From positions 59,453-123,452 of the forward strand of contig CAIXPL010000015.1 of assembly GCA_903921325.1 (NCBI GenBank): DNA of 64,000 bases, read 5' to 3'. The notes beneath the pieces are model-generated. The model did no database searches and had not been told where the DNA came from. It worked only from the letters and a program-made list of their open reading frames with translations. Shown here one piece after another: positions 55,388 through 64,000 of this stretch. The DNA is from an uncultured Pseudomonadota bacterium (GTDB lineage Bacteria > Pseudomonadota > Gammaproteobacteria > Burkholderiales > SG8-39). Position 1 is the first letter of the stretch, and each line of letters begins with the position of its first letter. The position numbers were made by a program, and so were the translations under genes.

Positions 55388-56656
55388 ATGGTGGAGCGTA
55401 GCAGCAGCAGCGAGAAGACGCTGTACTGTTCGTTTTGCGGGACCAGCCAGCACGATGTGCGCAAGCTCATCGCGGGCCCGAATGTGTTCATCTGCGATGT
55501 CTGTGTCGAGACGTGCATGGACATCATTCGCGATGAACATGCCACTGACAAGACCGCCAAAGGCGCGTTGTCCGATCTGCCGACCCCGACTGAGATCTGC
55601 CGCATTCTCGATGAGTATGTGATTGGCCAGAAGCAGGCAAAGCGCATCCTCTCGGTGGCGGTCTACAACCACTACAAACGCCTCAAGCACCTCTCGAAGA
55701 CCGATGAGGTCGAGCTGGCCAAGTCCAATATTCTGCTGATCGGTCCGACCGGTTCGGGCAAGACGCTGCTTGCGCAGACTCTGGCGCGCATGTTGAACGT
55801 GCCATTTGTGATGGCCGATGCGACCACTCTCACCGAGGCAGGTTATGTCGGTGAGGATGTCGAGAACATCATCCAGAAGCTTTTGCAGAATTGCGACTAC
55901 GATGTCGAGAAGGCCAAGCGTGGCATTGTCTACATTGACGAGATCGACAAGATCTCGCGCAAGTCGGATAATCCATCGATCACCCGCGATGTGTCCGGTG
56001 AGGGCGTGCAACAGGCACTGCTCAAGCTGATTGAAGGCACGGTGGCCTCAGTGCCGCCACAGGGCGGGCGCAAGCATCCGAATCAGGACTTTGTACAGGT
56101 CGACACCACCAATATCCTTTTCATCTGCGGTGGTGCCTTTGATGGCATCGACAAGATCATTCGCAACCGTTCCGAGAAGTCCGGCATTGGCTTTGGCGCC
56201 GATGTGCGCAGCCAAACCAATACCAAGGACATCTCGGCGACGCTGAAGACCGTGGAGCCGGAGGATCTGCTCAAGTACGGTCTCATCCCTGAGTTTGTCG
56301 GACGGTTGCCTGTGGTGGCCACGCTCGATGAGCTCGATCAGGACGCCTTGATTCAGATTCTTACCGAACCAAAGAATGCGCTGGTCAAGCAGTACCAGAA
56401 GCTCTTTGCCATGGAGCACGTTGAACTGGAGATTCGCCATGCCGGTCTGGTGGCGATTGCCAAGAAGGCGCTTGCTCGCAAGACCGGTGCGCGCGGATTG
56501 CGGTCGATTCTTGAGCAGGCCCTGCTCGATGTGATGTTTGACCTGCCCACGCTGGAACGGGTGAGCAAGGTCGTGGTCGATGAGTCGACCATCGTCGGCG
56601 ATGGCAAGCCTTTGCTGATCTATTCTGATCAGCCCAAGTTGGCGGGCACTGCGTAG
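55388..56656 (+). CDS. clpX: ATP-dependent Clp protease ATP-binding subunit
   Basis: This 422-residue AAA+ unfoldase delivers substrates to ClpP. The zinc-binding domain has C14, C17, C36 and C39 (LYCSFCGTS and [10 protein letters not shown]). Walker A is [15 protein letters not shown], Walker [12 protein letters not shown], and the ClpP-contacting IGF-type loop is seen as [14 protein letters not shown] precedes the ATG. It lies 82 bp after clpP. Confidence 0.97.
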   Translation: MVERSSSSEKTLYCSFCGTSQHDVRKLIAGPNVFICDVCVETCMDIIRDEHATDKTAKGALSDLPTPTEICRILDEYVIGQKQAKRILSVAVYNHYKRLKHLSKTDEVELAKSNILLIGPTGSGKTLLAQTLARMLNVPFVMADATTLTEAGYVGEDVENIIQKLLQNCDYDVEKAKRGIVYIDEIDKISRKSDNPSITRDVSGEGVQQALLKLIEGTVASVPPQGGRKHPNQDFVQVDTTNILFICGGAFDGIDKIIRNRSEKSGIGFGADVRSQTNTKDISATLKTVEPEDLLKYGLIPEFVGRLPVVATLDELDQDALIQILTEPKNALVKQYQKLFAMEHVELEIRHAGLVAIAKKALARKTGARGLRSILEQALLDVMFDLPTLERVSKVVVDESTIVGDGKPLLIYSDQPKLAGTA

Positions 56657-56663
56657 CAATTCA

Positions 56664-56677
56664 GCACTGCGCAGTGC
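56664..56677. repeat. 14-bp perfect palindrome after clpX
   Basis: GCACTGCGCAGTGC lies 7 bp after the clpX stop. It could form a hairpin at the mRNA end or be a dimeric protein site. No T tract follows, so it is not a standard intrinsic terminator. Confidence 0.5.
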
Positions 56678-56760
56678 AGCGCAAAATGCCCCCGTTCGCG
56701 GCTTGTTGAGCACGAATGTGCCATCTTTGGGTACAGTGATGCCATCGGGGGTGTACGCCC

Positions 56761-56788
56761 CTTGAGTTTTGGCAAATGCCCCCGATAT
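56761..56788 (+). promoter_or_regulatory. Heat-shock (sigma-32-type) promoter of lon
   Basis: CTTGAG at 56761-56766 and CCCCGATAT at 56780-56788, separated by 13 bp, match the sigma-32 consensus CTTGAA-N13-17-CCCCATNT closely. The expected start near 56795 leaves a leader of about 35 nt before ATG 56829. lon is a classic heat-shock gene in proteobacteria. Confidence 0.75.
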
Positions 56789-56828
56789 TCAGCAGGTAAG
56801 AGCACCGTATTATTTTCAAAGGCAGACT

Positions 56829-59240
56829 ATGGCTATCGAACCTTCCAGCGGTCCCCAGCAATACCCTCTGTTGCCCCTGCGCGACGTAGTGGTATTTCCT
56901 CACATGGTGATTCCGCTGTTCGTTGGCCGCGCCAAATCCATCAAGGCGATGGAATTGGCGATGGAATCCGGCCGCAGTATCTTGTTGGTGGCGCAGAAAT
57001 CGGCTGCCAAGGACGAACCAACCCCTGAGGACATGTACGCCCTGGGCTGCGTGTCCAACATCCTGCAGATGTTGAAGCTGCCCGATGGCACCGTGAAAGT
57101 GCTGGTCGAAGGTGTGCAGCGTGCGAGCATCAGCCAGATCACCGATGAGCGCACCCACTTCGCCGCCGAAGCTGAAGCGCTGCCACCCGATGCGGTCGAC
57201 TCCAACGAAGTCGAGGCCATGCGCCGTGCGCTGGTCACTCAGTTTGATCAGTATGTGAAGCTGAACAAGAAGATTCCGCCTGAGATTCTCACCTCGATCG
57301 GGGGCATCGAAGAGGCCGGTCGGCTTGCCGATACGGTGGCCGCCCACCTGCCGCTCAAACTCGAGCAGAAGCAGAAAGTGCTCGAGATGATCGATGTGAA
57401 GGCACGCCTTGAGCATCTGCTGTCGCAGATCGAAGGCGAGATCGACATCCTGCAGGTGGAGAAGCGCATCCGTGGTCGCGTCAAGCGCCAGATGGAAAAG
57501 AGCCAGCGTGAGTACTACCTGAACGAGCAGGTCAAGGCGATTCAGAAGGAACTTGGCGAGGGCGAGGACGGTGCCGATCTGGACGAGATCGAAAAGAAAA
57601 TCAAAGCCGCGCGCATGCCCAAGGAGGCCCGTGCCAAGGCCGAGAACGAACTGAAGAAGCTGCGCCTGATGTCACCGATGTCGGCTGAGGCGACAGTGGT
57701 GCGCAACTACATCGACACGGTCACCGGCTTGCCGTGGAAGAAAAAGAGCAAGGTCTCGCGCGATCTCACGGTTGCCGAAGCGGTGCTTGACCAGGATCAC
57801 TATGGCCTGGACAAGGTAAAAGAGCGCATCGTCGAGTATCTGGCGGTGCAGACGCGCGTCGATAAGGTGAAAGCGCCAATTCTGTGTCTGGTGGGCCCGC
57901 CCGGGGTGGGTAAGACCTCGCTCGGGCAGTCGATCGCCCGTGCAACCAATCGCAAGTTCGTGCGCATGGCCCTGGGTGGCGTGCGCGACGAGGCCGAGAT
58001 TCGCGGTCACCGGCGCACCTACATCGGTTCGATGCCCGGCAAGATCCTGCAGAACATGACCAAGGCAGGAGTGAAGAATCCGCTCTTCCTGCTCGATGAA
58101 GTCGACAAGATGGGCAGTGACTTCCGTGGCGATCCGTCATCGGCGCTGCTTGAGGTGCTGGACCCTGAACAGAACCACACCTTCGTCGATCATTACGTCG
58201 AGGTCGAATACGATCTGTCGGATGTGATGTTTGTGGCTACTGCCAACACGCTCAATATTCCGCCGGCGCTGCTTGATCGGATGGAAGTGATCCGCCTGTC
58301 GGGTTATACCGAGGATGAGAAGGTCAACATCGCGATGCGCTATCTGCTGCCCAAGCAGATGAAGAACAACGGTCTGCGCGATGGCGAATTGAATGTGGCC
58401 GAGTCGGCGGTACGCGACATCATTCGCTACTACAGCCGTGAGGCCGGGGTGCGTAGTCTCGAGCGCGAGATCTCCAAGATCTGCCGCAAGGCGGTCAAGC
58501 AGTTGCTGGTGAAGCCTGAGAGCAAGAAGCTGGCGGTGACCGCGCGCAATCTTGATAAGTATCTTGGTGTGCGCAAGTACCTCTACGGCGTGGCCGAGAA
58601 GGACAACCAGGTCGGTCAGGTCACGGGGCTTGCATGGACCGAAGTCGGTGGCGAATTGCTCACGGTGGAAGTGGCGGTGATGCCGGGCAAGGGCAACACG
58701 ATCACCACGGGTAAATTGGGTGATGTGATGCAGGAGTCGATCAAGGCGGCGCTCTCGGTGGTGCGCTCGCGCGCCAATCGGCTGGGCCTGAAGCCCGACG
58801 CGTTCCAGAAGAATGATGTGCATATTCACTTACCTGAGGGTGCCACGCCGAAAGATGGTCCCAGCGCCGGTATCAGCATGTGTACCGCGCTCGTGTCGGC
58901 GCTCACTGGCATTCCGGTGCGAGCCGATGTGGCGATGACCGGTGAGATCACCTTGCGCGGCGAGGTGCTGGTGATTGGCGGGTTGAAAGAGAAGTTGCTG
59001 GCGGCACACCGCGGCGGCATCAAGACCGTGCTGATCCCTGAGGAAAATGTGAAGGACCTCGTTGAGATACCGGACAATATCAAGAACCATCTTGAGATCA
59101 TTCCGGTGAAGTGGATCGACAAAGTGCTGGAGATCGCCCTCGAGCGGATGCCTGAGCCGCTGGCGGCCGACGCGGTGGCAGAAACCGCACCGGTGCCTGC
59201 GGTGGAAGCAGACACGCTCACCGAGGTGGTCAAACACTGA
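56829..59240 (+). CDS. lon: ATP-dependent Lon protease
   Basis: This 803-residue protease degrades misfolded and regulatory proteins. An N-terminal LON substrate domain ([23 protein letters not shown]) is followed by coiled-coil segments, the AAA+ module (Walker [14 protein letters not shown], Walker [11 protein letters not shown]) and the proteolytic domain with Ser in [11 protein letters not shown] and Lys in [19 protein letters not shown] 56829 has AAGG 6 nt upstream, and the frame before it lacks family similarity. Confidence 0.97.
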   Translation: MAIEPSSGPQQYPLLPLRDVVVFPHMVIPLFVGRAKSIKAMELAMESGRSILLVAQKSAAKDEPTPEDMYALGCVSNILQMLKLPDGTVKVLVEGVQRASISQITDERTHFAAEAEALPPDAVDSNEVEAMRRALVTQFDQYVKLNKKIPPEILTSIGGIEEAGRLADTVAAHLPLKLEQKQKVLEMIDVKARLEHLLSQIEGEIDILQVEKRIRGRVKRQMEKSQREYYLNEQVKAIQKELGEGEDGADLDEIEKKIKAARMPKEARAKAENELKKLRLMSPMSAEATVVRNYIDTVTGLPWKKKSKVSRDLTVAEAVLDQDHYGLDKVKERIVEYLAVQTRVDKVKAPILCLVGPPGVGKTSLGQSIARATNRKFVRMALGGVRDEAEIRGHRRTYIGSMPGKILQNMTKAGVKNPLFLLDEVDKMGSDFRGDPSSALLEVLDPEQNHTFVDHYVEVEYDLSDVMFVATANTLNIPPALLDRMEVIRLSGYTEDEKVNIAMRYLLPKQMKNNGLRDGELNVAESAVRDIIRYYSREAGVRSLEREISKICRKAVKQLLVKPESKKLAVTARNLDKYLGVRKYLYGVAEKDNQVGQVTGLAWTEVGGELLTVEVAVMPGKGNTITTGKLGDVMQESIKAALSVVRSRANRLGLKPDAFQKNDVHIHLPEGATPKDGPSAGISMCTALVSALTGIPVRADVAMTGEITLRGEVLVIGGLKEKLLAAHRGGIKTVLIPEENVKDLVEIPDNIKNHLEIIPVKWIDKVLEIALERMPEPLAADAVAETAPVPAVEADTLTEVVKH

Positions 59241-59330
59241 TGCTGTCGTCTCGATCGATCGGGCTTGAAGTGTCCGGTCGATCGAGGTGATTTGCGTTCA
59301 GATCAAAAAAGAAACGATCAGGGGACGGGC

Positions 59331-59603
59331 ATGAACAAAACCGAGATGATCGATCGCATTGCGCGCACGGCGGATATTTCCAAGGCGGCGGCAGAGCGGG
59401 CATTGGATGCAACTGTGGGCACGATCAAGGCCGAGTTGCGCAAAGGCGAGTTGGTGTCGCTGGTGGGCTTTGGCACGTTTTACCCGACGCGCCGAGCGGC
59501 CCGCACGATGCGTAATCCGCGGACTCAAGAGCCGATCGAGGTGAAGGCGATGAGCGTGCCGCGTTTTCGTCCTGGGAAGGCGCTCAAGGATGCATTAAAC
59601 TAG
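59331..59603 (+). CDS. hupB: DNA-binding protein HU
   Basis: This 90-residue histone-like nucleoid protein starts MNKTEMIDRIARTADISKAAAERALDATV. The DNA-binding arm region is GFGTFYPTRRAARTMRNPRTQE, followed by AMSVPRFRPGKALKDALN. GGGGAC precedes the ATG. Its place directly after lon is conserved in many proteobacteria. Confidence 0.95.
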   Translation: MNKTEMIDRIARTADISKAAAERALDATVGTIKAELRKGELVSLVGFGTFYPTRRAARTMRNPRTQEPIEVKAMSVPRFRPGKALKDALN

Positions 59604-59634
59604 GCGTCTGTCTGCGCTGTTGGAAGACGGATCC

Positions 59635-59710
59635 GGGTGCTTAGCTCAGTTGGTAGAGCGTCGCCCTTACAAGGCGAATGTCGGCGGTTCGAACCCGTCA
59701 GCACCCACCA
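59635..59710 (+). tRNA. tRNA-Val (anticodon UAC)
   Basis: 76 nt including encoded CCA. Acceptor GGGTGCT pairs with AGCACCC. Anticodon stem TCGCC/GGCGA encloses CTTACAA with anticodon TAC. D and T arms are regular. Confidence 0.97.
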
Positions 59711-59749
59711 CTTTGTGATTCGTTCGACGGCGCAGAATGCGCAGATAAG

Positions 59750-59761
59750 CCCGAATTCGGG
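59750..59761. repeat. 12-bp palindrome between tRNA-Val and tRNA-Asp
   Basis: CCCGAATTCGGG is perfectly symmetric and is followed at once by TATCAT, which could act as a -10 box. It may be part of the tRNA-Asp promoter or a processing signal. The rest of the 173-bp spacer has no gene. Confidence 0.4.
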
Positions 59762-59883
59762 TATCATTGCAGACCCGCACGACGCGGCAGGAAATTTGAA
59801 TCTGAGTCGTCGGGTTGAGCGCAACAATCATCAGCTGGTGCCTATGCAAATGGGGTGATCGGTCTGATGAATCGATGTGCCTG

Positions 59884-59960
59884 GGAGTGGTAGTTCAGTT
59901 GGTTAGAATACCGGCCTGTCACGCCGGGGGTCGCGGGTTCGAGTCCCGTCCACTCCGCCA
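59884..59960 (+). tRNA. tRNA-Asp (anticodon GUC)
   Basis: 77 nt including encoded CCA. Acceptor GGAGTGG pairs with CCACTCC. Anticodon stem CCGGC/GCCGG encloses CTGTCAC with anticodon GTC. An integrase gene starts within 90 bp of its 3' end, which is a common insertion site for integrative elements. Confidence 0.97.
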
Positions 59961-59965
59961 GTCTT

Positions 59966-59997
59966 AAAAAGCCGTTGATTTTCAACGGCTTTTTTTA
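59966..59997 (+). terminator. Intrinsic terminator after tRNA-Asp
   Basis: GCCGTTGA (59971-59978) and TCAACGGC (59982-59989) form an 8-bp stem with a 3-nt loop, flanked by an A run and a T run. Strong Rho-independent terminator ending the tRNA transcript. Confidence 0.92.
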
Positions 59998-60046
59998 TGG
60001 CTCTCCTGCTCAGGTGATCCATCCGGGTGGTCCATTCCGACCATCT

Positions 60047-61753
60047 ATGATCCGCATACCCTCACACATTCAGCGTTCCCGGCACGGGATCTGGTTTTTC
60101 CGCATCGTCGTGCCCAAACATCTTCGAAAGGCGTTCGATGGCCGTGGAGAAATCAAAAAGTCTTTGGGCACGCGCGACATGCGCCAAGCCCTGCGTGTGG
60201 CGCGCCCACTCGCCTTCCACGCATACGACCTTTTCGCCAAGATCGAGGCGCTCATGAGCGGCCAGGAGCCCACCCCCGAAAGCGTCATTGCTGGCTTCGC
60301 AAACTCCAAGCAGCTCAAAACAACGATCACCAGCCGCAGCGGCACGAGCGTCACTTTGGAGGAGGAGTCGAACGACCCCGCCAAGCTCGCCGTGTTCCGG
60401 GCCGAAGCCGCGTTGGCCCGGGCCGAAGCGGCGGCGGAATCGGCCAAATACATCGAGAAGCCCATCGCCGTTCCTGAGGCGATGAGCGACTATCTCAGGC
60501 AGCAGGCCGAGGAGATGGCGAAGTTCAAAGCGGCGTTGGCTGAGCACCCTGTTAGCTCGTCGGCCGAGTTCGCCCAGCCCGATGGGCATGACGACGATGA
60601 CCTGCCGAAATTCAGGCCCAACCCCGAGAACGTCATCTCGCTGCGCTGGGAGCAATACGTCAAGCAGTCCGAGGGCAACAACTGGGGCGCCGCCCGGACC
60701 ACGAAATCGAGCCGAAGCCAGTTTTTGGAATTCCAGGAATGGTTCGGCAAGGACGTGGACATCCGCTTCATCACGCGCAAGGTCTACAACAAGTTCCTGA
60801 ACTTCTTGGAGAACGATCGCAAGATTCTGTCCGGAGCTCGCAAGGGCGAGTCAGGCCTCAACATCCGCACGATCGACAACTACACGACGACCATCAATGG
60901 CTTTTTGGAGTGGGCCCAAAACAAGGGCTACTTCCCCGAGCAAAACAAGCTTCCGACAGCGGGACAAGCCAAGATGAAGAAAGCGGCCCGGCTCAAAAAG
61001 GCCCGCAAGTCCAATCCAGCGTATACCCTGGCGCAGCTCGTCAAGCTGTTCGACCCCAAGGCCTACCAGTTCAACTTGGCGCACCATTTCTGGCCGCCCC
61101 TGATCGCCTTGTTCACGGGGGCCAGGCGTCGCGAGATCGCTCAGTTGCTTCTGTCGGACTTCCGCGTCGTGTCGGGCATTCCCGCCTTCTCCATCAATGT
61201 GGAGGAGGACGAGGACAAGAGCATCAAGACCGAGGCGGCCAAGCGGCTCATCCCCGTGCACCCCGAGCTCATCGCCATCGGACTGTTGGACTACGTCGAG
61301 GATGTCCGAGCGCTCGACATCGGGCCCGAATTGTTCCCAGGCATCGGAACCGACGTTCATGGCGAAAAGGGTAATGCTATCGGCAACGCCTGGCGCCGAT
61401 ACCGGGAGACTCACAAGATGGCTGGCAAGCGGGCGCCTACGTTCCACTCCTTCCGGGCGTCGGTCATCCAGGTGCTCAAAGACAACGATGTCACTTTTGA
61501 AATGCGTTGCCAACTCGCAGGGCATGAGATCGGGCACGTTAGCCAGCATTACGACAACACACCCATCAACATCACCAAACTGATGAAGTATGGCATTCCG
61601 AATTTGCGATACGACGGCCTGGACTTGTCAAATATTCGCTATCAGCCTAAGCAGTTCGACCAGGCGAACATCAAGGGCGAGAAAAAAGTGATCGCAAGCG
61701 AGAAGAGGATTGCAGCGAAGCAGGCGGCCGACGCAAAGGCCCGGAAGGGGTGA
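60047..61753 (+). CDS. Tyrosine recombinase/phage-type integrase (DUF6538-like N-terminus)
   Basis: This 568-residue integrase starts with MIRIPSHIQRSRHGIWFFRIVVP, the small arm-binding domain common in island integrases. A core-binding SAM-like domain at about 205-310 and the catalytic domain follow: Arg in FTGARRREIAQ (near 358), H-x-x-R in TFHSFRAS (near 467), His in LAGHEIGHV and the nucleophile Tyr in SQHYDNTP (near 501). ATG 60047 is 86 bp after tRNA-Asp. Codon use is less GC-biased and richer in AAG/AAC than the flanking genes, consistent with transfer. It probably drives integration at the tRNA. Confidence 0.9.
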   Translation: MIRIPSHIQRSRHGIWFFRIVVPKHLRKAFDGRGEIKKSLGTRDMRQALRVARPLAFHAYDLFAKIEALMSGQEPTPESVIAGFANSKQLKTTITSRSGTSVTLEEESNDPAKLAVFRAEAALARAEAAAESAKYIEKPIAVPEAMSDYLRQQAEEMAKFKAALAEHPVSSSAEFAQPDGHDDDDLPKFRPNPENVISLRWEQYVKQSEGNNWGAARTTKSSRSQFLEFQEWFGKDVDIRFITRKVYNKFLNFLENDRKILSGARKGESGLNIRTIDNYTTTINGFLEWAQNKGYFPEQNKLPTAGQAKMKKAARLKKARKSNPAYTLAQLVKLFDPKAYQFNLAHHFWPPLIALFTGARRREIAQLLLSDFRVVSGIPAFSINVEEDEDKSIKTEAAKRLIPVHPELIAIGLLDYVEDVRALDIGPELFPGIGTDVHGEKGNAIGNAWRRYRETHKMAGKRAPTFHSFRASVIQVLKDNDVTFEMRCQLAGHEIGHVSQHYDNTPINITKLMKYGIPNLRYDGLDLSNIRYQPKQFDQANIKGEKKVIASEKRIAAKQAADAKARKG

Positions 61754-61808
61754 CCGACCCACGCCGCCCGCCGCTGTGCTCAGATGCTCATGACGGAGGA
61801 GTTGGGTT

Positions 61809-62984
61809 TTAATTCTGGCCCACCTTAATTTTCCGAAGCGTGGCTAGCGAGTGATTTTTGGCAATGATCGAGACGGACGGCTTTTTAGCATGCCTGCATG
61901 TCGACGGCGGTGGACTGGAAAACTTCGATGTTCTTACCGGTTCACTGGCCTTCGCTTTTACTGCATAGCCACCGGTTCCCTGAGAACGTGTCCCGTAAGC
62001 GCGTTGGCTTAACTCAGAGGCATGCCCCATGCATTTCGCCACTTCTTGCGCTCCAATGCCTGATGCCTTCAACTCAGCACAAACAGCGTGCCGGAGCGCG
62101 TAGAACGATGGCGGTGACATGGAGCGCTCAAAAAGTCGCCGAGACATCGAGCGAAACGCGGAGCATATTCCACTCGCGGAGATGCCCTTTCCAACGGTCA
62201 GACTACCGCTGTTTGCAGTTATACGATCTCTTAGCCAGTCGAAGGCGATTTGCCGGGAAGGATCGACCTCCGCCAACGCGAGCCAGCGCATGGGTTGCCC
62301 GATGCCGTCGACATGCGATGCAATTCCCGCACCCTTTTCGCGCAACTTGGAGCCCTTAACCTCAAACAACAGAGCACCCGAGGAATCGAGCCTAATCCGT
62401 ATGCGGCTGGCAACTTCCTCCGGTCTCACCGGGATCAGGATGCCAACAGCCACCGCCTCGCCATACTTCCCTGTCTTGGCTCGATCATGCACACGCGTAA
62501 TCCAGTCGGCAGGCAACCGACCCAGTTTATGGCGCTGCATGTGAGTCTTGTCTCGCCGCGAGACCTTAGATACATCAAACCGTGAGGAGGCAAGTATCGC
62601 CATCCGATGTTCGATGATTGGCAGCGTTTCATCGTAGATGCAAAGCGACTCGATTTCACCGGTGCCCCCCCTTTTACGAGCACGATCGGCACGTGCCAGG
62701 CATTCCCGCAAATCCTCTCGAGCTTTCCACAAGCATGCGGCCCGCAGCTTGCGAAAACTCGCATAGGTGCCAGCCAACGCCAGCGGATCGCCGCCAGCGG
62801 CTGCGACGCGGCGAGCATCCCCGGCGTAGCTGTCCCGTGTCCTGTCGGACAGCTCGCCTCCGCCTTTCAGGTGGAGGACTCGCAGCTCGGCGACCTTGCT
62901 GAAAAGCTTGGGCCGAGCATCAGCCACAAGCCGCAATGCTGCGTCTGAGTCCGATGCCGCCAGCTGTTCGCGCAACGTCGCCAT
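61809..62984 (-). CDS. Second, atypical tyrosine recombinase-like protein
   Basis: This 391-residue protein has the integrase C-terminal layout: Arg in PVRPEEVASRI, then SFYALRHAVCAELKASG at the HxxR position (the His is Tyr), and KCMGHASELSQRAYG with the conserved His and candidate nucleophile Tyr. The N-terminal half is Arg/Ala-rich without clear similarity. ATG 62984 lies 13 bp after the stop of the upstream unknown gene, supporting that start over GTG 63068. It converges on the first integrase with a 55-bp gap. It may be an excision or accessory recombinase. Confidence 0.7.
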   Translation of the reverse strand: MATLREQLAASDSDAALRLVADARPKLFSKVAELRVLHLKGGGELSDRTRDSYAGDARRVAAAGGDPLALAGTYASFRKLRAACLWKAREDLRECLARADRARKRGGTGEIESLCIYDETLPIIEHRMAILASSRFDVSKVSRRDKTHMQRHKLGRLPADWITRVHDRAKTGKYGEAVAVGILIPVRPEEVASRIRIRLDSSGALLFEVKGSKLREKGAGIASHVDGIGQPMRWLALAEVDPSRQIAFDWLRDRITANSGSLTVGKGISASGICSAFRSMSRRLFERSMSPPSFYALRHAVCAELKASGIGAQEVAKCMGHASELSQRAYGTRSQGTGGYAVKAKASEPVRTSKFSSPPPSTCRHAKKPSVSIIAKNHSLATLRKIKVGQN

Positions 62985-62997
62985 CGCCGCCCACCCC

Positions 62998-63495
62998 TTA
63001 CCGCTTCGCTTGCATGTTGGCTTCGCCACCATGCGGGTGGGCTCCCACTTCCTTGGCTTCGCCACCACATACAGCTTTTGCTCCTCGACCCTGCGGGTCG
63101 TTACTCAAAACCTGAATGTGGCCGGAAGCAGCGTTATCCGCGCTGGTTAGCGGCCGGATAACGCGGGAACGCCGACCCATGGCAGGCACGCTCGCCATGC
63201 CCGGGGCGGTGGTTGTCGGCACGGTTTGCAACAGCGCATTGACCGATTTGCAGGCCTGTATCAGGTCCCGCACTCGTGCCATATGCATGCGCAGATTACG
63301 AGCCCTTTGAAGGGCGTCGAGCTCGGTGTTGTGGCTCCTGGGCGCCGCGCTATTGATGAATTCATTTAAAGCCTCGACGGTGCCGAGCACTTCCGTTGCG
63401 TGGGCTTCAAGGTCTTGAAGCCCCATCTGGTCAACATTGACTCGCACAAGGTCAATGGCTTTAAGCATCGGGCTCGGTTCGTTCGGTGTGTGCAT
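62998..63495 (-). CDS. Small unknown island protein
   Basis: This 165-residue frame begins at ATG 63495, with GGAG 7 nt upstream. The first 90 residues look fully helical (LKAIDLVRVNVDQMGLQDLEAHATEVLGTVEALNEF and DALQRARNLRMHMARVRDLIQACKSVNALL), a possible four-helix or coiled-coil fold, followed by a flexible Gly/Ala-rich tail. I do not recognise a family. It ends 13 bp before the second recombinase and probably shares its message, so it may be a partner or control factor. Confidence 0.55.
   Translation of the reverse strand: MHTPNEPSPMLKAIDLVRVNVDQMGLQDLEAHATEVLGTVEALNEFINSAAPRSHNTELDALQRARNLRMHMARVRDLIQACKSVNALLQTVPTTTAPGMASVPAMGRRSRVIRPLTSADNAASGHIQVLSNDPQGRGAKAVCGGEAKEVGAHPHGGEANMQAKR
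63017..63067. repeat. 15-bp direct repeat near the second recombinase start
   Basis: TTGGCTTCGCCACCA occurs at 63017-63031 and 63053-63067, 36 bp apart. It overlaps the 3' end of the small unknown gene just upstream of the recombinase ATG, and could be a recombinase or regulator site. Confidence 0.6.
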
Positions 63496-63516
63496 CATCG
63501 CTCTCCAAGTGGACAT

Positions 63517-63859
63517 GTCACTACCTTGAGCGCTTGGTGGCGGTCAGTCAATGACCGCTTAACCCTGAGCGGGTGTCAACGGCAAAGGACATCGGCACCC
63601 TGTCATGTCAAAACGAGTCGTTAAGACAGCTGATCCAATTTCCGTAGCGGCTTTGTAGCAAGGCAAGCGATTGCATATTTGCGCCGCTCTTCATTGGAGG
63701 CGTCCTAGTTTTAGACGCCTGCCACAAGACTTAAATGGCCCCCCCTGTCGGCGCTGCAAATTTGGAACACAACGCCCAATTGTGTCCAGCACTGTGCTCA
63801 CCGACGAACTGCGCGCCCCAGCGCGCAGGAAAAATATTTGTAGCAGGTCCTTGACAAAC
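63517..63859. other. Island intergenic region upstream of the small unknown gene, no gene seen
   Basis: There is no supportable gene in this 343-bp region. GCGGTCA (63540-63546) and TGACCGC (63552-63558) form an inverted repeat with a 5-nt spacer, 45 bp upstream of the small gene start. It is a candidate operator. The remainder is A/T-richer than the core genome. Confidence 0.5.
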
Positions 63860-64000
63860 TGAACCGCCCCGGGAATCGCGGAGGCTGTTGGGTTTGAGTC
63901 AGGCGGCCATCTTGCAATCCGCCTGACCCAGTTCGTATATTGCCTCAAACTCTGCTGGTGGGATATTCCCGATGGACTCCAACAGTCGGGTTTGATTGAA
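63860..64000 (-). mobile_element. End of an IS3-family insertion sequence (cut by window edge)
   Basis: TGAACCGCCCCGGG at 63860 looks like the terminal inverted repeat of IS3-family elements, many of which begin TGAACCGCCCC. The transposase C-terminus lies 39 bp inside it. Only about 140 bp of the element are within the window, and the other end is beyond it. Confidence 0.6.
63899..64000 (-). CDS. IS3-family transposase OrfB, C-terminal fragment (continues beyond window)
   Basis: The last 33 residues read FNQTRLLESIGNIPPAEFEA and end ADCKMAA. The pattern of a LLESIGNIPPAEFE tail following the DDE integrase core is typical of IS3-family OrfB. The DDE residues and start lie beyond the window edge. 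Completeness cannot be judged. Confidence 0.75.
   Translation of the reverse strand, partial: FNQTRLLESIGNIPPAEFEAIYELGQADCKMAA

Noticed and set aside
60739..61374. 211-residue Gln/Arg/Pro-rich plus-strand frame inside the first integrase
   Set aside because: It is out of frame with the integrase, whose catalytic residues are intact, and its composition is typical of a shadow frame.

Overview
The window is GC-rich, densely coded bacterial chromosome that looks like Burkholderiales (Betaproteobacteria), possibly near Alcaligenaceae. The pointers are four Bug/TctC solute-binding proteins with no cognate membrane genes, and typical betaproteobacterial blocks: cupin-hydroxylase-bioA-bioF-bioD, suhB/trmJ/cysE, serB-mfd/ispD-ispF, tsaB-rimI-UDG, lplT/alr-radA, and tRNA-Leu-tig-clpP-clpX-lon-hupB-tRNA-Val-tRNA-Asp. 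No rRNA, CRISPR array or replication origin was seen. The genus cannot be fixed from the sequence alone.

Layout. 1-8.4 kb: accessory aromatic catabolism. It holds the tail of a Rieske demethylase and two divergent operons (Bug protein, VOC protein and FAD monooxygenase on minus; VOC dioxygenase, TauD-type dioxygenase and Bug protein on plus) flanking a 24-copy 9-bp minisatellite. 8.4-9.3 kb: a truncated AI-2E exporter remnant and a BON lipoprotein. 9.5-14.8 kb: biotin genes bioA-F-D joined to an HpaB-type flavin-dependent hydroxylase and a cupin. 14.8-28.2 kb: housekeeping genes (GST, suhB, trmJ, cysE, cysteine desulfurase, serB, mfd, ispDF, ompR/envZ-type two-component system, panE). 28.2-36.1 kb: a tightly overlapping catabolic operon with two unusual fusions: Rieske alpha and beta subunits, an EthD-EthD-CoA ligase, a thiolase-like protein, a DUF35-SDR protein, and a cyclase-family hydrolase. 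36.1-45.3 kb: Bug protein, Gly/Pro-rich exported protein, CoA transferase, LivK-type protein, a nitrate/taurine-type ABC transporter, TauE, and a beta-keto acid cleavage enzyme. 45.4-59.6 kb: housekeeping genes. 59.6-64 kb: tRNA-Val, tRNA-Asp, and the left end of a probable genomic island with two convergent tyrosine recombinases, a small unknown gene, and the end of an IS3-family element cut by the window edge.

How the genes work together. The most interesting unit is the 28-36 kb operon. A thiolase-superfamily protein without the usual catalytic Cys, next to a DUF35 (Zn ribbon plus OB fold) protein and a CoA ligase, recalls the Ltp2/ChsH2 retro-aldolases that shorten CoA-activated steroid side chains. 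Here the DUF35 part is fused to an SDR domain whose YxxxK tyrosine is Phe, and the ligase carries an EthD-like N-terminal region. A second theme is repeat DNA: short tandem repeats lie in coding tails (Rieske alpha subunit, UDG, Gly-rich protein) and in leaders or spacers (tctC, cysE, ABC permease). Apart from the OmpR-type regulator, no transcription factor gene was recognised despite several catabolic clusters.
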